Assembly: GCA_947482825.1 (NCBI GenBank)
Contig: CANKMT010000036.1
Coordinates: 1 to 50,506, forward strand
Source of the DNA: Betaproteobacteria bacterium
Lineage (GTDB): Bacteria > Pseudomonadota > Gammaproteobacteria > Burkholderiales > SG8-39
Direction: 5' to 3'
Length of the DNA: 50,506 bases
Positions 7,178 through 16,187 of the stretch are shown here, piece after piece. Below the pieces are notes generated by a model, which saw only the letters and a list, made by a program, of their open reading frames with translations, was not told the DNA's origin and ran no database searches. Position 1 is the stretch's first letter; every line of letters starts with the position of its first letter. The position numbers were made by a program, and so were the translations under genes.

Positions 7178-7929
7178 GCACGGAAAAACCCGTAACTGCC
7201 AATCCTTGGGCGCACCTGCGCAGCCACACGCCCGCACGGATTGCGCTGGGTCGCGCCGGACCGTCGCTCCCGACCCGGGAGGTTCTGGCTTTCGGCGTTG
7301 CGCACGCCCGCGCGCGGGACGCGGTGCACCTTGCGCTGGATGCGGATGCGCTTGAAGCACAGTTGCGAGTCGATGGTTACGCGTCCGCGCGCGTCCAGAG
7401 TGCGGCGCCGGATCGCGCAACCTACCTTGCGCGACCGGATCTCGGCCGGCGTCTGGGCGAGCAGAGTGCCGGCCGCCTGATCCCAAAAGACGATCCGCCT
7501 GACATCGTCGTTGCAATCGAGGACGGTCTCTCGGCCGTCGCCGTACAGAAGCACGCGGTGCCGCTGCTCAGCGCGTTGCGCGCGATCGCCCCGCAGCGCT
7601 GGGCCGGCCTGACCGTCGTAATCGCACAGCAGGGGCGCGTCGCGCTGGGCGATGAGATCGGCGAACGGCTGGGCGCCAGGCTCGTCGTCGTGATGATCGG
7701 CGAGCGCCCGGGACTCTCGTCGCCCGACAGCCTCGGGATCTACCTGACGCATGCCCCTCGCATCGGGCGCACCGACGCCGAGCGCAATTGCATCTCAAAC
7801 ATCCGGCCGGAGGGCCTGGCCTACGCGGACGCCGCGGCCCGCCTCGACTGGCTCGCCGCCGCGGCCCTCGGCCGCGGGGTGACCGGCATCGCGCTCAAGG
7901 ACGAGAGCAGCGCACCTGCGCTAGAATAA
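7174..7929 (+). CDS. eutC: Ethanolamine ammonia-lyase small subunit
   Basis: The 251-residue protein has the EutC hallmarks: NPWAHLRSHTPARIALGRAG near the start, DIVVAIEDGLSAVAVQKHA, and near the end GERPGLSSPDSLGIYLTHAP followed by TDAERNCISNIRPEGL. EutC supplies part of the cobalamin site of the ammonia-lyase. Translation is coupled to eutB by a 4-nt ATGA overlap. Length is slightly below that of enteric EutC, which has a longer N-terminal extension tied to microcompartment targeting; its absence fits the lack of shell genes here. Confidence 0.95.
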   Translation: MSTEKPVTANPWAHLRSHTPARIALGRAGPSLPTREVLAFGVAHARARDAVHLALDADALEAQLRVDGYASARVQSAAPDRATYLARPDLGRRLGEQSAGRLIPKDDPPDIVVAIEDGLSAVAVQKHAVPLLSALRAIAPQRWAGLTVVIAQQGRVALGDEIGERLGARLVVVMIGERPGLSSPDSLGIYLTHAPRIGRTDAERNCISNIRPEGLAYADAAARLDWLAAAALGRGVTGIALKDESSAPALE

Positions 7930-8002
7930 TTTTCAAAATAGAAAAGTTAACCGACCGGAGACCGTCTATTCTGTTCACTCTATGAAATTGAAAGTCTAAG
8001 AT

Positions 8003-8191
8003 TTACTTCGGATCGGAAGCCAGCTTGCCGCTGCTCGCCCAGTCGGACTTCTTCACATCCTCGAAGATCACGTCGACCGATTCCGGGGTGCACTTGAGCG
8101 TGCGCACCGCATCGGCGGTGACTGCGACGGCGAACTCGCGCTTCTGCTCGGTGGTCCGGCCTTCGAACAGGCTGACATGGATCAGGGGCAT
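8003..8191 (-). CDS. 4-oxalocrotonate tautomerase-like protein
   Basis: The 62-residue protein starts MPLIHVSLFEGRTTEQK, so removal of Met exposes the catalytic base Pro1 of the tautomerase superfamily, and Arg11 is present at the correct spacing. In canonical 4-oxalocrotonate tautomerase a second arginine at position 39 polarises the substrate. Here the aligned position (SVDVIF) is aspartate with no gap, and the C-terminal glycine-rich FGIGG region reads DWASSGKLASD. The protein is therefore a tautomerase-family member of uncertain substrate rather than a proven 4-OT. It is a single gene on the minus strand between eutC and an SDR gene. Confidence 0.8.
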   Translation of the reverse strand: MPLIHVSLFEGRTTEQKREFAVAVTADAVRTLKCTPESVDVIFEDVKKSDWASSGKLASDPK

Positions 8192-8323
8192 TCTGGTTCT
8201 CCTTGGGGGTCTGGCATTGAATGGGCTATGGGATGAATTCGGCGAGTCGTGATACTTTCACTTCGCCGCGATGTTACCTCGGTTGCAAACGCAATCGATG
8301 AATCACACTGAAGGTCCATCCCC

Positions 8324-9097
8324 ATGAGCTACAAGCCTTTCGACCTCACCGGAAAAACCGCTCTCGTCACCGGCGGCAACAGCGGCATCGGCCTCGGGCT
8401 CGCGATGGCCGTCGCGCAGGCCGGCGCGAACGTGGCGATCTGGGGAACCAATGCGAAGAAGAACGAGGCTGCGCGCGCCCGGCTCGTCGAGACCGGCCGC
8501 AAGGTCCTCGCCCTGCAATGCGATGTCGGCGACGAGAAAGCGGTCGACGCCGCGATGCTCGAGACACTCGCGGCGATGGGGCGCATCGACGGATGCTTTG
8601 CAAATGCCGGCGTCAGCGGTCGCGGCACTGCCTCCTTCATGGAAATGACCTCCGATGAGTGGCATCGCGTACTCCGGGTCAACCTGGACGGCGCGTTCTA
8701 CACGCTTCGCGCCGCCTCGCGCCACATGGCCGCACGCGGGGGCGGTGGCGTGCTTGTTGGAACAGCCTCGCTTGCCGCAATCGAAGGCGCTGCGCGCAGC
8801 GAGCACTACGCCGCGACCAAAGGCGGCATGATCTCGATGATGCGGGGGCTCGCGGTGGAGCTTGCGCGCCACAAGATCCGTGCGCACTCGATCCTGCCGG
8901 GGTGGATCGAGACCGACATGACCGCCAGCGCGGTGGCCAACGAGAAATTCCGCAATAACGTGTTGCCGCGGATTCCCGCGCGGCGCTGGGGCACCGGCGG
9001 CGATTTCGGCGGCATCGGCGTGTACCTGATGAGCGATGCCTCGAGCTATCACACGGGCGACACCTTCGTGATCGACGGCGGCTATTCGTTGTTCTGA
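8324..9097 (+). CDS. Short-chain dehydrogenase/reductase
   Basis: The 257-residue protein is a classical SDR: the NAD(P)-binding TGGNSGIG motif at residues 16-23, the NAG motif at 94-96, N120, S149 and the catalytic Y162-x3-K166 pair. A closing FVIDGGYSLF is typical of 3-oxoacyl-ACP-reductase-like members. The substrate cannot be read from sequence. It is followed after 41 bp by an ornithine-cyclodeaminase-like gene in the same direction, suggesting a small catabolic or amino-acid/keto-acid operon. Confidence 0.85.
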   Translation: MSYKPFDLTGKTALVTGGNSGIGLGLAMAVAQAGANVAIWGTNAKKNEAARARLVETGRKVLALQCDVGDEKAVDAAMLETLAAMGRIDGCFANAGVSGRGTASFMEMTSDEWHRVLRVNLDGAFYTLRAASRHMAARGGGGVLVGTASLAAIEGAARSEHYAATKGGMISMMRGLAVELARHKIRAHSILPGWIETDMTASAVANEKFRNNVLPRIPARRWGTGGDFGGIGVYLMSDASSYHTGDTFVIDGGYSLF

Positions 9098-9138
9098 GCA
9101 GCGGGCCGCCGCCCGATCCGGCCCGCTCAGTCTCCCGC

Positions 9139-10104
9139 ATGAACCAGACCCTGCTCTATCTCTCCGAAGCCGATGTCGCGGGCGCGGCGCTTTCGCTCGA
9201 TCGACTGCGCGAAGTCGTCGCGGGCGCCTTTGCGGCGCAGGCACGCGGGCGGGCGCAAGCCGCGCCGAAATCCGTGATGAAAATCGGCGCGGGACATGTC
9301 TTCCAGGCCAAGCCCGCCGTGCTACGCGACGCAGGGCTCGCCGGCATGAAGTGGTTCGGCCTGGTGCCCAGCGCGCAGACCAGCGGCCCGAGCATCTCTA
9401 GCATCATCGTGCTCGGTGACATGGCGACCGGCACCACGCTCGCGGTGATGGGCGGCAACTGGATCACCGCCACACGGACCGCGGCCATGAGTGCGATCGC
9501 TGCCCAATCGCTGGCCCGGCCCGAAAGCACCTCCATTGGTTTCATTGGCTGTGGCGTCCAGGCGCACAGCCACCTTGAAGCGTTGCGGCTGGTGTTGCCA
9601 CAGCTTTCACATGTGACCGCGTACAGCCGGACACAAGCCAGCGCGCAGCGGTTGGCCGACGCCGCGCGCAAACTGGGCATGAGCGCGACGACGGCGAGTG
9701 AGCCTCGCGCTGCTGTAGAAGGCCTGGACGTCATCGTGACCACGGTGCCGGAAGGAGGGACGCTCGAATTCCTCGACACCGCCTGGCTGGCCGCCGGTTC
9801 CTTCACGAGCGCCGTCGATCTCGCACGTTCGTGGAAGCGCGGAACACTGAGGGACGTCGACCTCCTTGCAACCGACGAGCATGAGCAAACTCGCGTGCTG
9901 GCTGCGATGGGAAGGATGTCCTTCGCCGGCCCCTACGATGCCGATCTCGCGGAACTCACCACGGCCGCCCGCCCTTGCCGCACCTCAGGAGACCAGCGCA
10001 CGATGTTCGTCTTTTCCGGGCACGCCCTTGCGGATCTCGCCGCCGCTCAAGTCGTCTACGAGACGGCGCTGCGCGACGGCCTTGGCACGAGACTGCCGTT
10101 ATGA
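9139..10104 (+). CDS. Ornithine cyclodeaminase / mu-crystallin family protein
   Basis: The 321-residue protein has the family layout: LYLSEADVAGA at the start, AGMKWFGLVPSAQTSG, the NAD(P)-binding Rossmann motif GFIGCGVQAHSHLEALRLV about residue 135, TAYSRTQASAQRLA, and DVIVTTVPEG. Members act as ornithine cyclodeaminases, imine or ketimine reductases, or amino-acid dehydrogenases, so the exact reaction is open. It follows the SDR gene closely and is followed after 13 bp by a small unknown gene, pointing to one operon. Confidence 0.8.
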   Translation: MNQTLLYLSEADVAGAALSLDRLREVVAGAFAAQARGRAQAAPKSVMKIGAGHVFQAKPAVLRDAGLAGMKWFGLVPSAQTSGPSISSIIVLGDMATGTTLAVMGGNWITATRTAAMSAIAAQSLARPESTSIGFIGCGVQAHSHLEALRLVLPQLSHVTAYSRTQASAQRLADAARKLGMSATTASEPRAAVEGLDVIVTTVPEGGTLEFLDTAWLAAGSFTSAVDLARSWKRGTLRDVDLLATDEHEQTRVLAAMGRMSFAGPYDADLAELTTAARPCRTSGDQRTMFVFSGHALADLAAAQVVYETALRDGLGTRLPL

Positions 10105-10117
10105 GCGAGGCGCAGAG

Positions 10118-10525
10118 ATGCTGAAGGCGATAGTCGCGAAAGGTCCCGGGGGCCGCGTGATCGTGATGGATTCGATCACCCAGCTCACGCCCAAGGACGC
10201 CGGCGCCATCGTCGTTTCGGGGTCCCACGGTGGCGCAAGTTCGGGGGAGATCGCATTGGGGGTGCCTTTCAAGGCAGTGATTTTCAACGATGCCGGAATC
10301 GGCAAGGATTCGGCCGGCATCGTCGCCCTCGAAATGCTCCAGGCGCGCGGGATCGCGGGCGCGGTGGTCGCGCATACGAGCGCGCGCATCGGTGACGCGC
10401 GCGATGCGTGGGAGAACGGCGTCCTTTCGCGGTGCAACGCCGCGGCGGAAAAACTCGGACTGAAGGCGGGCGCGCCCTTGCGCGACGCCTTGGAGTCGCT
10501 GCTCAGCTCACCGGGGGCGAACTGA
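10118..10525 (+). CDS. Conserved small protein of unknown function
   Basis: The 135-residue product has a glycine-rich alpha/beta pattern: IVVSGSHGGASSGEIAL, KAVIFNDAGIGKDSAGIVALEML, GIAGAVVAHTSARIGDARDAW. There is no signal peptide or membrane segment. I do not recognise a named family. The SGSHGG and NDAGIGKD motifs suggest a nucleotide- or phosphate-binding fold, but this is guesswork. It starts 13 bp after the ornithine-cyclodeaminase-like gene, with a GAG ribosome site, and its last 23 bp overlap the 3' end of the convergent MFS gene. Confidence 0.6.
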   Translation: MLKAIVAKGPGGRVIVMDSITQLTPKDAGAIVVSGSHGGASSGEIALGVPFKAVIFNDAGIGKDSAGIVALEMLQARGIAGAVVAHTSARIGDARDAWENGVLSRCNAAAEKLGLKAGAPLRDALESLLSSPGAN

Positions 10526-11738
10526 GGACCGGGCGCTTGGCCAACAGGAAGAAGAACGACCCCATCCCGGCCAGCACGGCGAGGGTGGTGAATCCCGCGC
10601 GATAGTTGCCTGTCAGGTCGGCGAAAACGCCCGCCACGATCGGGCCGCCGATCTGCCCGACGACGATGATCATGGCCGAGAGCCCGAGGATCATGCCGAT
10701 CGAGCGCCGGCCGAAATAGTCGGCGCGGATTGCCTGCATGAACGGCCCGCGCAGGCCCCAGGCGCCGCCATGCAGGACGGCGAAAGCGACCAGCATCGCC
10801 GCACCGGTGGCGTAGGTGAGCATCAGGAGGCCGGCAGAGTGCATCAACATGCACAGCGCGGCAATATAGCGTTTCTCGAAGCGGTCGCCGACCGCCCAGC
10901 CGACGAGCACGCCGCCGACCTGCGCAACGGTCATGAGCGTAATAACGAGCGACGCCTCGGCCAGCGAATAACCCAGGTCCTCCTTCATGTGGGTGATCGC
11001 GTGCACGCTGACCGCGTAGACCACCAGCAGCGCGAAGCCGTGACCGAGCGAGAGCAGCCAGAAGGCGCTGGTGCGCACCGCCTGGCGCGCAGTGAAATCG
11101 GGCGAGTCCGGATCCTCGCCGCGTTCGGCCGCTTTCCCGCGCGGCGGCAACCCGTCGATGGTTTCACCCACGTCCTCGGGACGGCGGCGAAAGACGCGCG
11201 CCAGGGGCCAGCCGACGAGGATCGCGAGCAGGCCCGAGCCGAAAGCCGTCGCCCGCCAGCCCCAGGTCTGCATCGCCCAGGCGACGACCGGCACGAACAC
11301 GCCGCCGAGCGCGAGGCCCAGCGAAACCGTCGATAGGGCGCGCGCCCTGAACTTGTCGAACCAGTGGATGATGGCGACGTTGATCGGGAAGAACCCGCAC
11401 AGGCTCGATCCCAGCGCAATCACAAGGAAAGCGCCATAGAAGCCCGCCAGCGTCTCGATCTGGCTGAGCAGCATGAACCCGATCCCGAACGCGACGATGC
11501 CAAGGCGAATCATGCCCTGCGGCCCGAAGCGGTCGACCACCCAGCCGAGCACCGGGCCGAGCACTGCCGCCTCCATCGGCTGAAGCGTGGCCGCCGCGGA
11601 CAGCGAGGTCTTGCTCCAGCCGAACTCCTCGCTGAGCATCGCGAAGTAGGCGCCGAAGGCCTGATGCAGCAACCCGGCCTGCAGGAACTGGATGCCCCCG
11701 CCCGAGGCAACCATGCGCCAACCGTAGAAAATTTTCAT
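10503..11738 (-). CDS. MFS transporter
   Basis: The 411-residue protein has about 12 hydrophobic segments, a charged central loop (about RRRPEDVGETIDGLPPRGK), and MFS-type loop motifs such as DRFGPQGMIRLG after segment 2 and GDRFEKRYIA. The opening FYGWRMVASGGGIQFLQAGLL resembles oxalate/formate- or monocarboxylate-type MFS carriers. The substrate is unresolved. The ATG at 11738 is chosen because it begins the first membrane region; no clear ribosome site is visible and a long upstream extension is not membrane-like. It converges on the SDR/OCD group, whose substrate or product it may move. Confidence 0.8.
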   Translation of the reverse strand: MKIFYGWRMVASGGGIQFLQAGLLHQAFGAYFAMLSEEFGWSKTSLSAAATLQPMEAAVLGPVLGWVVDRFGPQGMIRLGIVAFGIGFMLLSQIETLAGFYGAFLVIALGSSLCGFFPINVAIIHWFDKFRARALSTVSLGLALGGVFVPVVAWAMQTWGWRATAFGSGLLAILVGWPLARVFRRRPEDVGETIDGLPPRGKAAERGEDPDSPDFTARQAVRTSAFWLLSLGHGFALLVVYAVSVHAITHMKEDLGYSLAEASLVITLMTVAQVGGVLVGWAVGDRFEKRYIAALCMLMHSAGLLMLTYATGAAMLVAFAVLHGGAWGLRGPFMQAIRADYFGRRSIGMILGLSAMIIVVGQIGGPIVAGVFADLTGNYRAGFTTLAVLAGMGSFFFLLAKRPVLSSPPVS

Positions 11739-11834
11739 GGATTGGAGGCAGGATAGCGCAGCAGGTGATGCCCAAGGCCGCTGGTTCGCTGCGGACTCGC
11801 CTCGGGCAAACCGGACAACCAGAGGAAAAACGCC

Positions 11835-12071
11835 ATGCATACCGACGAATCGAAGACTCGCGTCACCATCCTGACAAGCAGCTACCGGATCAAGGGCAAC
11901 ATCGATCTGCTGCCCGGTGCGCGCCTGACCGACTTCATCATCGAATCCAAGAGCTTCGTCGCCGTGACGGATGCCGAAGTATGGGAACTCGCGATCGGCG
12001 GCCGCCAGATCCTTTCGGCCGCGTTCATCGACGTCAGCAAGGATCATATCCAGATCGTCATGCCGGGCTGA
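11835..12071 (+). CDS. Small conserved protein, DUF6812-like
   Basis: The 78-residue protein (RVTILTSSYRIKGNIDLLPG, ARLTDFIIESKSFVAVTDAEVW) is mainly beta strands and matches what I recall as the DUF6812 family; this is unverified. A GAGGAAA site precedes the ATG. It sits between the divergent MFS gene and gshA, which starts 91 bp later. Function unknown. Confidence 0.65.
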   Translation: MHTDESKTRVTILTSSYRIKGNIDLLPGARLTDFIIESKSFVAVTDAEVWELAIGGRQILSAAFIDVSKDHIQIVMPG

Positions 12072-12162
12072 TTCCTGACTCGGGCACCGGCACCCGCGCG
12101 CTGGGCTTAATTGCGCCCATGTTCTGTTACCTTAGCGCCTCCATTGGCCGACCCCACCCAGA

Positions 12163-13701
12163 ATGAGCACATTTCAGGATCGATTGCACGCGCTCGGACC
12201 CGCTGCGCTCAGGAACATCCGGCGCGGCATCGAGAAGGAGAGCCTGCGCGTTGCTCCGGATGGCGCGCTGGCCGCCGACCCGCATCCGCGCGCCCTGGGC
12301 TCGGCGCTCACCCATCCGCACATCACCACGGATTTCAGCGAATCGCAGCTCGAGCTGATCACGGGCGTGCATACCGATATCGAAGCCTGCCTCGATGAGC
12401 TCACCCGCATCCACCAGGTGGTTTACCGCCGGATCGGCGAGCAGATGCTGTGGTGCGCGAGCATGCCGTGCGGCCTGCCGGGCGACAACGCGATTCCGAT
12501 CGGGCGCTACGGGAGCTCGAATGTCGGGCGCGCGAAAACGGTGTATCGCATCGGGCTCTCGCATCGCTACGGCCGGCGCATGCAGGCGATCTCGGGCATC
12601 CACTACAACTTCTCGCTCCCTGCGCTCGCCGACGCGAACGAGGCCTACTTCTCGCTGATCCGCAATTTCCGCCGCCATTCGTGGCTGCTCCTTTACCTGT
12701 TCGGCGCGTCGCCCGCGGTGTGCTCGAGCTTTGTCGAAGGGCGCAAGCACGAACTGGTGGAGCTGAGGCGCGGCACCATGTACCGCCCGGGCGCGACGTC
12801 CCTGCGCATGGGTCCGCTGGGTTACCAGAGCGACGCACAGGCTTCGCTGGCGGTCAGTTACAACTGCCTCGACAGTTACGGGGCCTCGCTCCAGGACGCG
12901 CTTACCCGTCCCTACCCCGCTTACGAAACCATCGGCCTGCGCGAGCCCGGCGTGGTCGGCGACGGCGTCGAGAGCTACCGCCAGCTGGCGACGACGCTCC
13001 TGCAGATCGAGAACGAGTTCTACGGCACGATTCGCCCCAAGCGCGTGATCCAGCAGGGCGAGCGGCCCCTGCATGCGCTTCGCGAACGAGGCGTCGAGTA
13101 TGTCGAAGTGCGCCTGATGGACCTCAATCCCTTCGAGCCGATCGGCATCGATGCGCCCACCATCAGGCTGCTCGACGTGTTCCTCTTGCATTGCCTGCTC
13201 GCCGACAGCCCGCCGGACACGTCCGCCGAAATCGCGGCCAATGCGCACAACCAGCACCGGGTTGCGGCGCGCGGTCGCGAATCCGGCCTCGAGCTCGAGC
13301 GCAATGGCGAGCAGATTGCCCTGACCGCCTGGGGATACCAGGTGCTTGCCGCGTGCGAGCCGATAGCGTCGGCGCTCGACTCGGCCCACGGCGGCAAAGC
13401 CTACGCCGAAGCACTCGGCGCGGCCCAATCGGCCCTGCGCGAGCCTTCACGGCTCCCCTCGGCGCGCGTACTCGAAGCGATGGCCGAGGACAACGATTCT
13501 TACGTGCGCTTCGTGCTGAAACAGTCGCGCCAGCACCTTGCGACGATCAATGCGTCGGCGCTTTCGGCCGCAGAAGAATCCCGTTTCGCGCAGATGGCCG
13601 AAGCGTCGATCGCCGAGCAGGACCGGATCGAGTCCGCGGACAGCCTGCCGTTCGAAATCTACCGCCAGCGTTACCTGTCGCCGGAGCGGCTCGGCCTCTG
13701 A
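12163..13701 (+). CDS. gshA: Glutamate--cysteine ligase
   Basis: The 512-residue protein matches the proteobacterial type-1 enzyme: NIRRGIEKESLRV near the start, DFSESQLELITGVH, LWCASMPCGLPGDNAIPIGRYGSS, RYGRRMQAISGIHYNFSLP, GPLGYQSDAQ, and LRERGVEYVEVRLMDLNPFEP. It catalyses the ATP-dependent first step of glutathione synthesis in the cytoplasm. Length is normal. It converges on the CoA transferase gene with 10 bp between their stops. No gshB is next to it. Confidence 0.93.
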   Translation: MSTFQDRLHALGPAALRNIRRGIEKESLRVAPDGALAADPHPRALGSALTHPHITTDFSESQLELITGVHTDIEACLDELTRIHQVVYRRIGEQMLWCASMPCGLPGDNAIPIGRYGSSNVGRAKTVYRIGLSHRYGRRMQAISGIHYNFSLPALADANEAYFSLIRNFRRHSWLLLYLFGASPAVCSSFVEGRKHELVELRRGTMYRPGATSLRMGPLGYQSDAQASLAVSYNCLDSYGASLQDALTRPYPAYETIGLREPGVVGDGVESYRQLATTLLQIENEFYGTIRPKRVIQQGERPLHALRERGVEYVEVRLMDLNPFEPIGIDAPTIRLLDVFLLHCLLADSPPDTSAEIAANAHNQHRVAARGRESGLELERNGEQIALTAWGYQVLAACEPIASALDSAHGGKAYAEALGAAQSALREPSRLPSARVLEAMAEDNDSYVRFVLKQSRQHLATINASALSAAEESRFAQMAEASIAEQDRIESADSLPFEIYRQRYLSPERLGL

Positions 13702-13711
13702 GGCCGGCGGG

Positions 13712-14899
13712 TCAGATTACCCCGCGCTCGCGCATCCCCGCGATCGCCGCCGCACCGTAGCCGATCGACTCGAGGATCCGGTCGGTGTGCTCGCCCAGAA
13801 GCGGCGCGCGGTGCCGGATACCGCCCTCGGTGAGCGACATCGTGAGCGGCACGCGTCCCACCGGTGCGGGCGCAGGCAGGCCCGGGTAGTCGATCGGACG
13901 GAACAGTCCGAGTGCATCGACCTGAGGGTGATCAAGCGCCTCTTGCGCGTTGAGCACAGGGCCACAGGGAATCTTTGCCTCGCCGAGGATCGCCACGGCT
14001 TCCTGCGTGGTGCGGCCTTCGCACCAACGCCGCATCCGCTCGTCGATCGCCGTCACGCCTTTCTCGCCGCGCGCGAGGTCATTGGCAAAGCGCGGGTCGC
14101 CGATCCATTCGGGGACGCCCATGAGCTTCGCCCAACGCTCGAACAGCGGCTGGCCGACCACCTGGCAGAGCAGCCAACCGTCGCTGGTGCGATACAAGTT
14201 CACCGGGGCCGCGGCCTGGCCACGATTGCCGGTCGGCACCCGGTCCTTCCTGATCACGGCCTGCTCGATCAGGTAGGAATTCGTGAACGTGAGCGCGGTG
14301 CCGAGGAGCGACCCGCTGACATGCTGGCCCTTGCCGCTGCGCGCGCGCTCCATGAGCGCAGCCAGGGTCCCGAAAGCACAATGCAATGCGGTGCCGAAAT
14401 CGACCCAGTTCACCTGCGCGCGGTAGGGCTGGTCCGGCTCGCCGGTCATGAAGACCGCGCCCGACATCGCCTGGCCCACGCCGTCGAAACCCACATTGCG
14501 GGCCATTGGGCCCGAGGACCCGTAGGCCGAGCTGGTCGTGACGATGATGTCCGGCTTCACAGCGCTCAAGGATGCGTAGTCGAGGCCCATCGCAACGAGG
14601 CTCTGGTCCGGCAGGTTCGCGACCACTACGTCGGCAGTAAGGACGAGCTTGCGCACGACCTCGCGGCCTTCCGCGGTCATCGGGTCGACCGTGAGCGAAA
14701 GCTTGTTGCGGTTCATCTGCAGAAAGAGGCTGCCCTCGCCGCCCGCTCCGATCGGCGCGACGAAGCGGTCCTCGCTGCCTTCGCGCTTTTCGATGCGGAT
14801 GACTGCGGCGCCGTATTCGGCGAGCAGCGCCGCGCAATAGGGGCCGGCGATGTAGCGCCCGAAGTCGAGCACGCGAATTCCCTGCAACAACTGCGTCAT
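13712..14899 (-). CDS. CaiB/BaiF-family CoA transferase
   Basis: The 395-residue protein is a class III CoA transferase: GIRVLDFGRYIAGPYCAALLAEYGA at the start, NRNKLSLTVD, VVVANLPDQSL, YGSSGP, and VDFGTALHCAFGTLAALMER, in which D167 is the likely nucleophilic aspartate. The C-terminal region has ILGEAKIPCGPVLNAQEALDHPQV. It moves CoA between acyl-CoA and a free acid; the substrate is not determinable from sequence. It is followed (upstream gene on the same strand) by a Ser/Thr kinase gene ending 21 bp away, so they may be co-transcribed, although the functions do not obviously connect. Confidence 0.9.
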   Translation of the reverse strand: MTQLLQGIRVLDFGRYIAGPYCAALLAEYGAAVIRIEKREGSEDRFVAPIGAGGEGSLFLQMNRNKLSLTVDPMTAEGREVVRKLVLTADVVVANLPDQSLVAMGLDYASLSAVKPDIIVTTSSAYGSSGPMARNVGFDGVGQAMSGAVFMTGEPDQPYRAQVNWVDFGTALHCAFGTLAALMERARSGKGQHVSGSLLGTALTFTNSYLIEQAVIRKDRVPTGNRGQAAAPVNLYRTSDGWLLCQVVGQPLFERWAKLMGVPEWIGDPRFANDLARGEKGVTAIDERMRRWCEGRTTQEAVAILGEAKIPCGPVLNAQEALDHPQVDALGLFRPIDYPGLPAPAPVGRVPLTMSLTEGGIRHRAPLLGEHTDRILESIGYGAAAIAGMRERGVI

Positions 14900-14920
14900 C
14901 GGAAAGCGGGGCTGGCGCCC

Positions 14921-15982
14921 TTAACCACCGAGGTCGGCGATCTTCTTGCGGGCGAGATCGACGTAGACGCCGCGCGGGAATTGCTCGATATACAGCTCGA
15001 GCTCCTCGGGATCGTCGGAGTCCTTGACCTCGCGCCAGAATTCCATCTCGACCTCGGTGCCTTGCTGCTGCGCGCGTTGGGGGGCGGGGGCCGATGCGAC
15101 CGCCAGCGGCACCGGCTGCGTGAGGACCTCATTGGGATCCTCTGGGGGCTTGCCCTCGAGAATGCGTTGCAACGCATCGGCGAAGCTGCGCGCGCTTTGG
15201 TAGCGCGCCTCCGGTTTCTTGGCGAGAGCGCGCGCCACCACGCGGTCGATCGAATTCGGGATCTGCACGAGCTTCGAAGGCCAGACAGGGTTGTCCTGGA
15301 TGATCTTCTTCGCCAGCGCCCACTGGGTTCCCTCGAACGGCTTCTGCCCGGTGAGGAACTGGTAGAGGATGATGCCGGCCGAGAAGATGTCGGTGCGGCT
15401 GTCGATCGGCTCGCCCTGGATCTGCTCGGGCGACATGTAGGCCGGCGTGCCGACGACGGTGCCGGTCTGCGTGGCTTCGCCCGGCGCCGCGTCGGGATCG
15501 ACGACCCGCGCCACGCCGAAATCCGTGAGCTTGGCGTGCCCTTCATGGTCGAGCATCACGTTCGCCGGCTTGATGTCGCGGTGGATGATGCCGGCGTCAT
15601 GCGCGAGCTGGAGCGCGTCGAGAAGCTCGGTCATGAGGCGGAACGCGGTCTTGATGTCGAACCGCTGGCCCGCATCGAAGGAGTCCTTCAGTTCCTTGCC
15701 CTGGATGTACTCCATGACGATGTAGGCGACATCGCCCTCGGAACCGTAATCGTAGACCTGCACGATGTTGCGATGGTTGAGGCGTGCCACTGCGCGCACC
15801 TCGCGCTCGAAGCGCCTCGAGTACATGCGCGCCATTTCCTCGTCGAGCTGCTTCACGAGGATGGTCTTGATCGCCACCCGGCGGTTCAGCCCCGGGTCGA
15901 GGCCGTCGTAAACCAAGCCCATGGCGCCCTTCCCGAGGACCCCCTGGATCTTGTACCGGCCTAGCGTTTTGAGCTCTTCCAT
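14921..15982 (-). CDS. Hanks-type serine/threonine protein kinase
   Basis: The 353-residue protein has a full eukaryotic-like kinase domain: glycine loop GKGAMG at 17-22, K39 in VAIK, HRDIKPAN at 134-141 with catalytic D136, DFG at 154-156, and YMSPEQIQG. The activation segment has threonines (TQTGTVVGTPAYM) fitting autophosphorylation. After about residue 275 comes a proline/alanine linker and a 55-residue acidic tail ending LYIEQFPRGVYVDLARKKIADLGG. No membrane segment is present, so it is a soluble cytosolic kinase. It starts just downstream of tRNA-Phe; no paired phosphatase is visible. Confidence 0.92.
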   Translation of the reverse strand: MEELKTLGRYKIQGVLGKGAMGLVYDGLDPGLNRRVAIKTILVKQLDEEMARMYSRRFEREVRAVARLNHRNIVQVYDYGSEGDVAYIVMEYIQGKELKDSFDAGQRFDIKTAFRLMTELLDALQLAHDAGIIHRDIKPANVMLDHEGHAKLTDFGVARVVDPDAAPGEATQTGTVVGTPAYMSPEQIQGEPIDSRTDIFSAGIILYQFLTGQKPFEGTQWALAKKIIQDNPVWPSKLVQIPNSIDRVVARALAKKPEARYQSARSFADALQRILEGKPPEDPNEVLTQPVPLAVASAPAPQRAQQQGTEVEMEFWREVKDSDDPEELELYIEQFPRGVYVDLARKKIADLGG

Positions 15983-16029
15983 GCCTGTTGGTCCGAATGC
16001 GCCTGACTACCGATACCACAACGGGAAAC

Positions 16030-16105
16030 TGGTGGCCAAGGGCGGAATCGAACCACCGACACACGGATTTTCAATCCGCTGCTCTACCGACTGAGCTACT
16101 TGGCC
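16030..16105 (-). tRNA. tRNA-Phe (GAA)
   Basis: The minus strand folds into a standard cloverleaf: acceptor GGCCAAG pairing with CTTGGCC, D arm GCTC/GAGC, anticodon stem GGATT with loop TGAAAAT-type giving anticodon GAA, T arm GGTTCGATTCC, and an encoded CCA end at 16030-16032. The length of 76 nt is normal. Confidence 0.95.
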
Positions 16106-16187
16106 GTACTGAACGCCTCGGAGGACTCCGCTGCGTTGCGCAAGGCTGCGGATTATAAAAGAAAAAAGGGGATCCACCAAAAGAAAA

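Noticed and set aside
13538..15964. 808-codon plus-strand reading frame
   Set aside because: It lies antisense to the CoA transferase and kinase genes, is rich in R/H/D/L as expected from reverse-frame GC-rich DNA, and has no recognisable domain.
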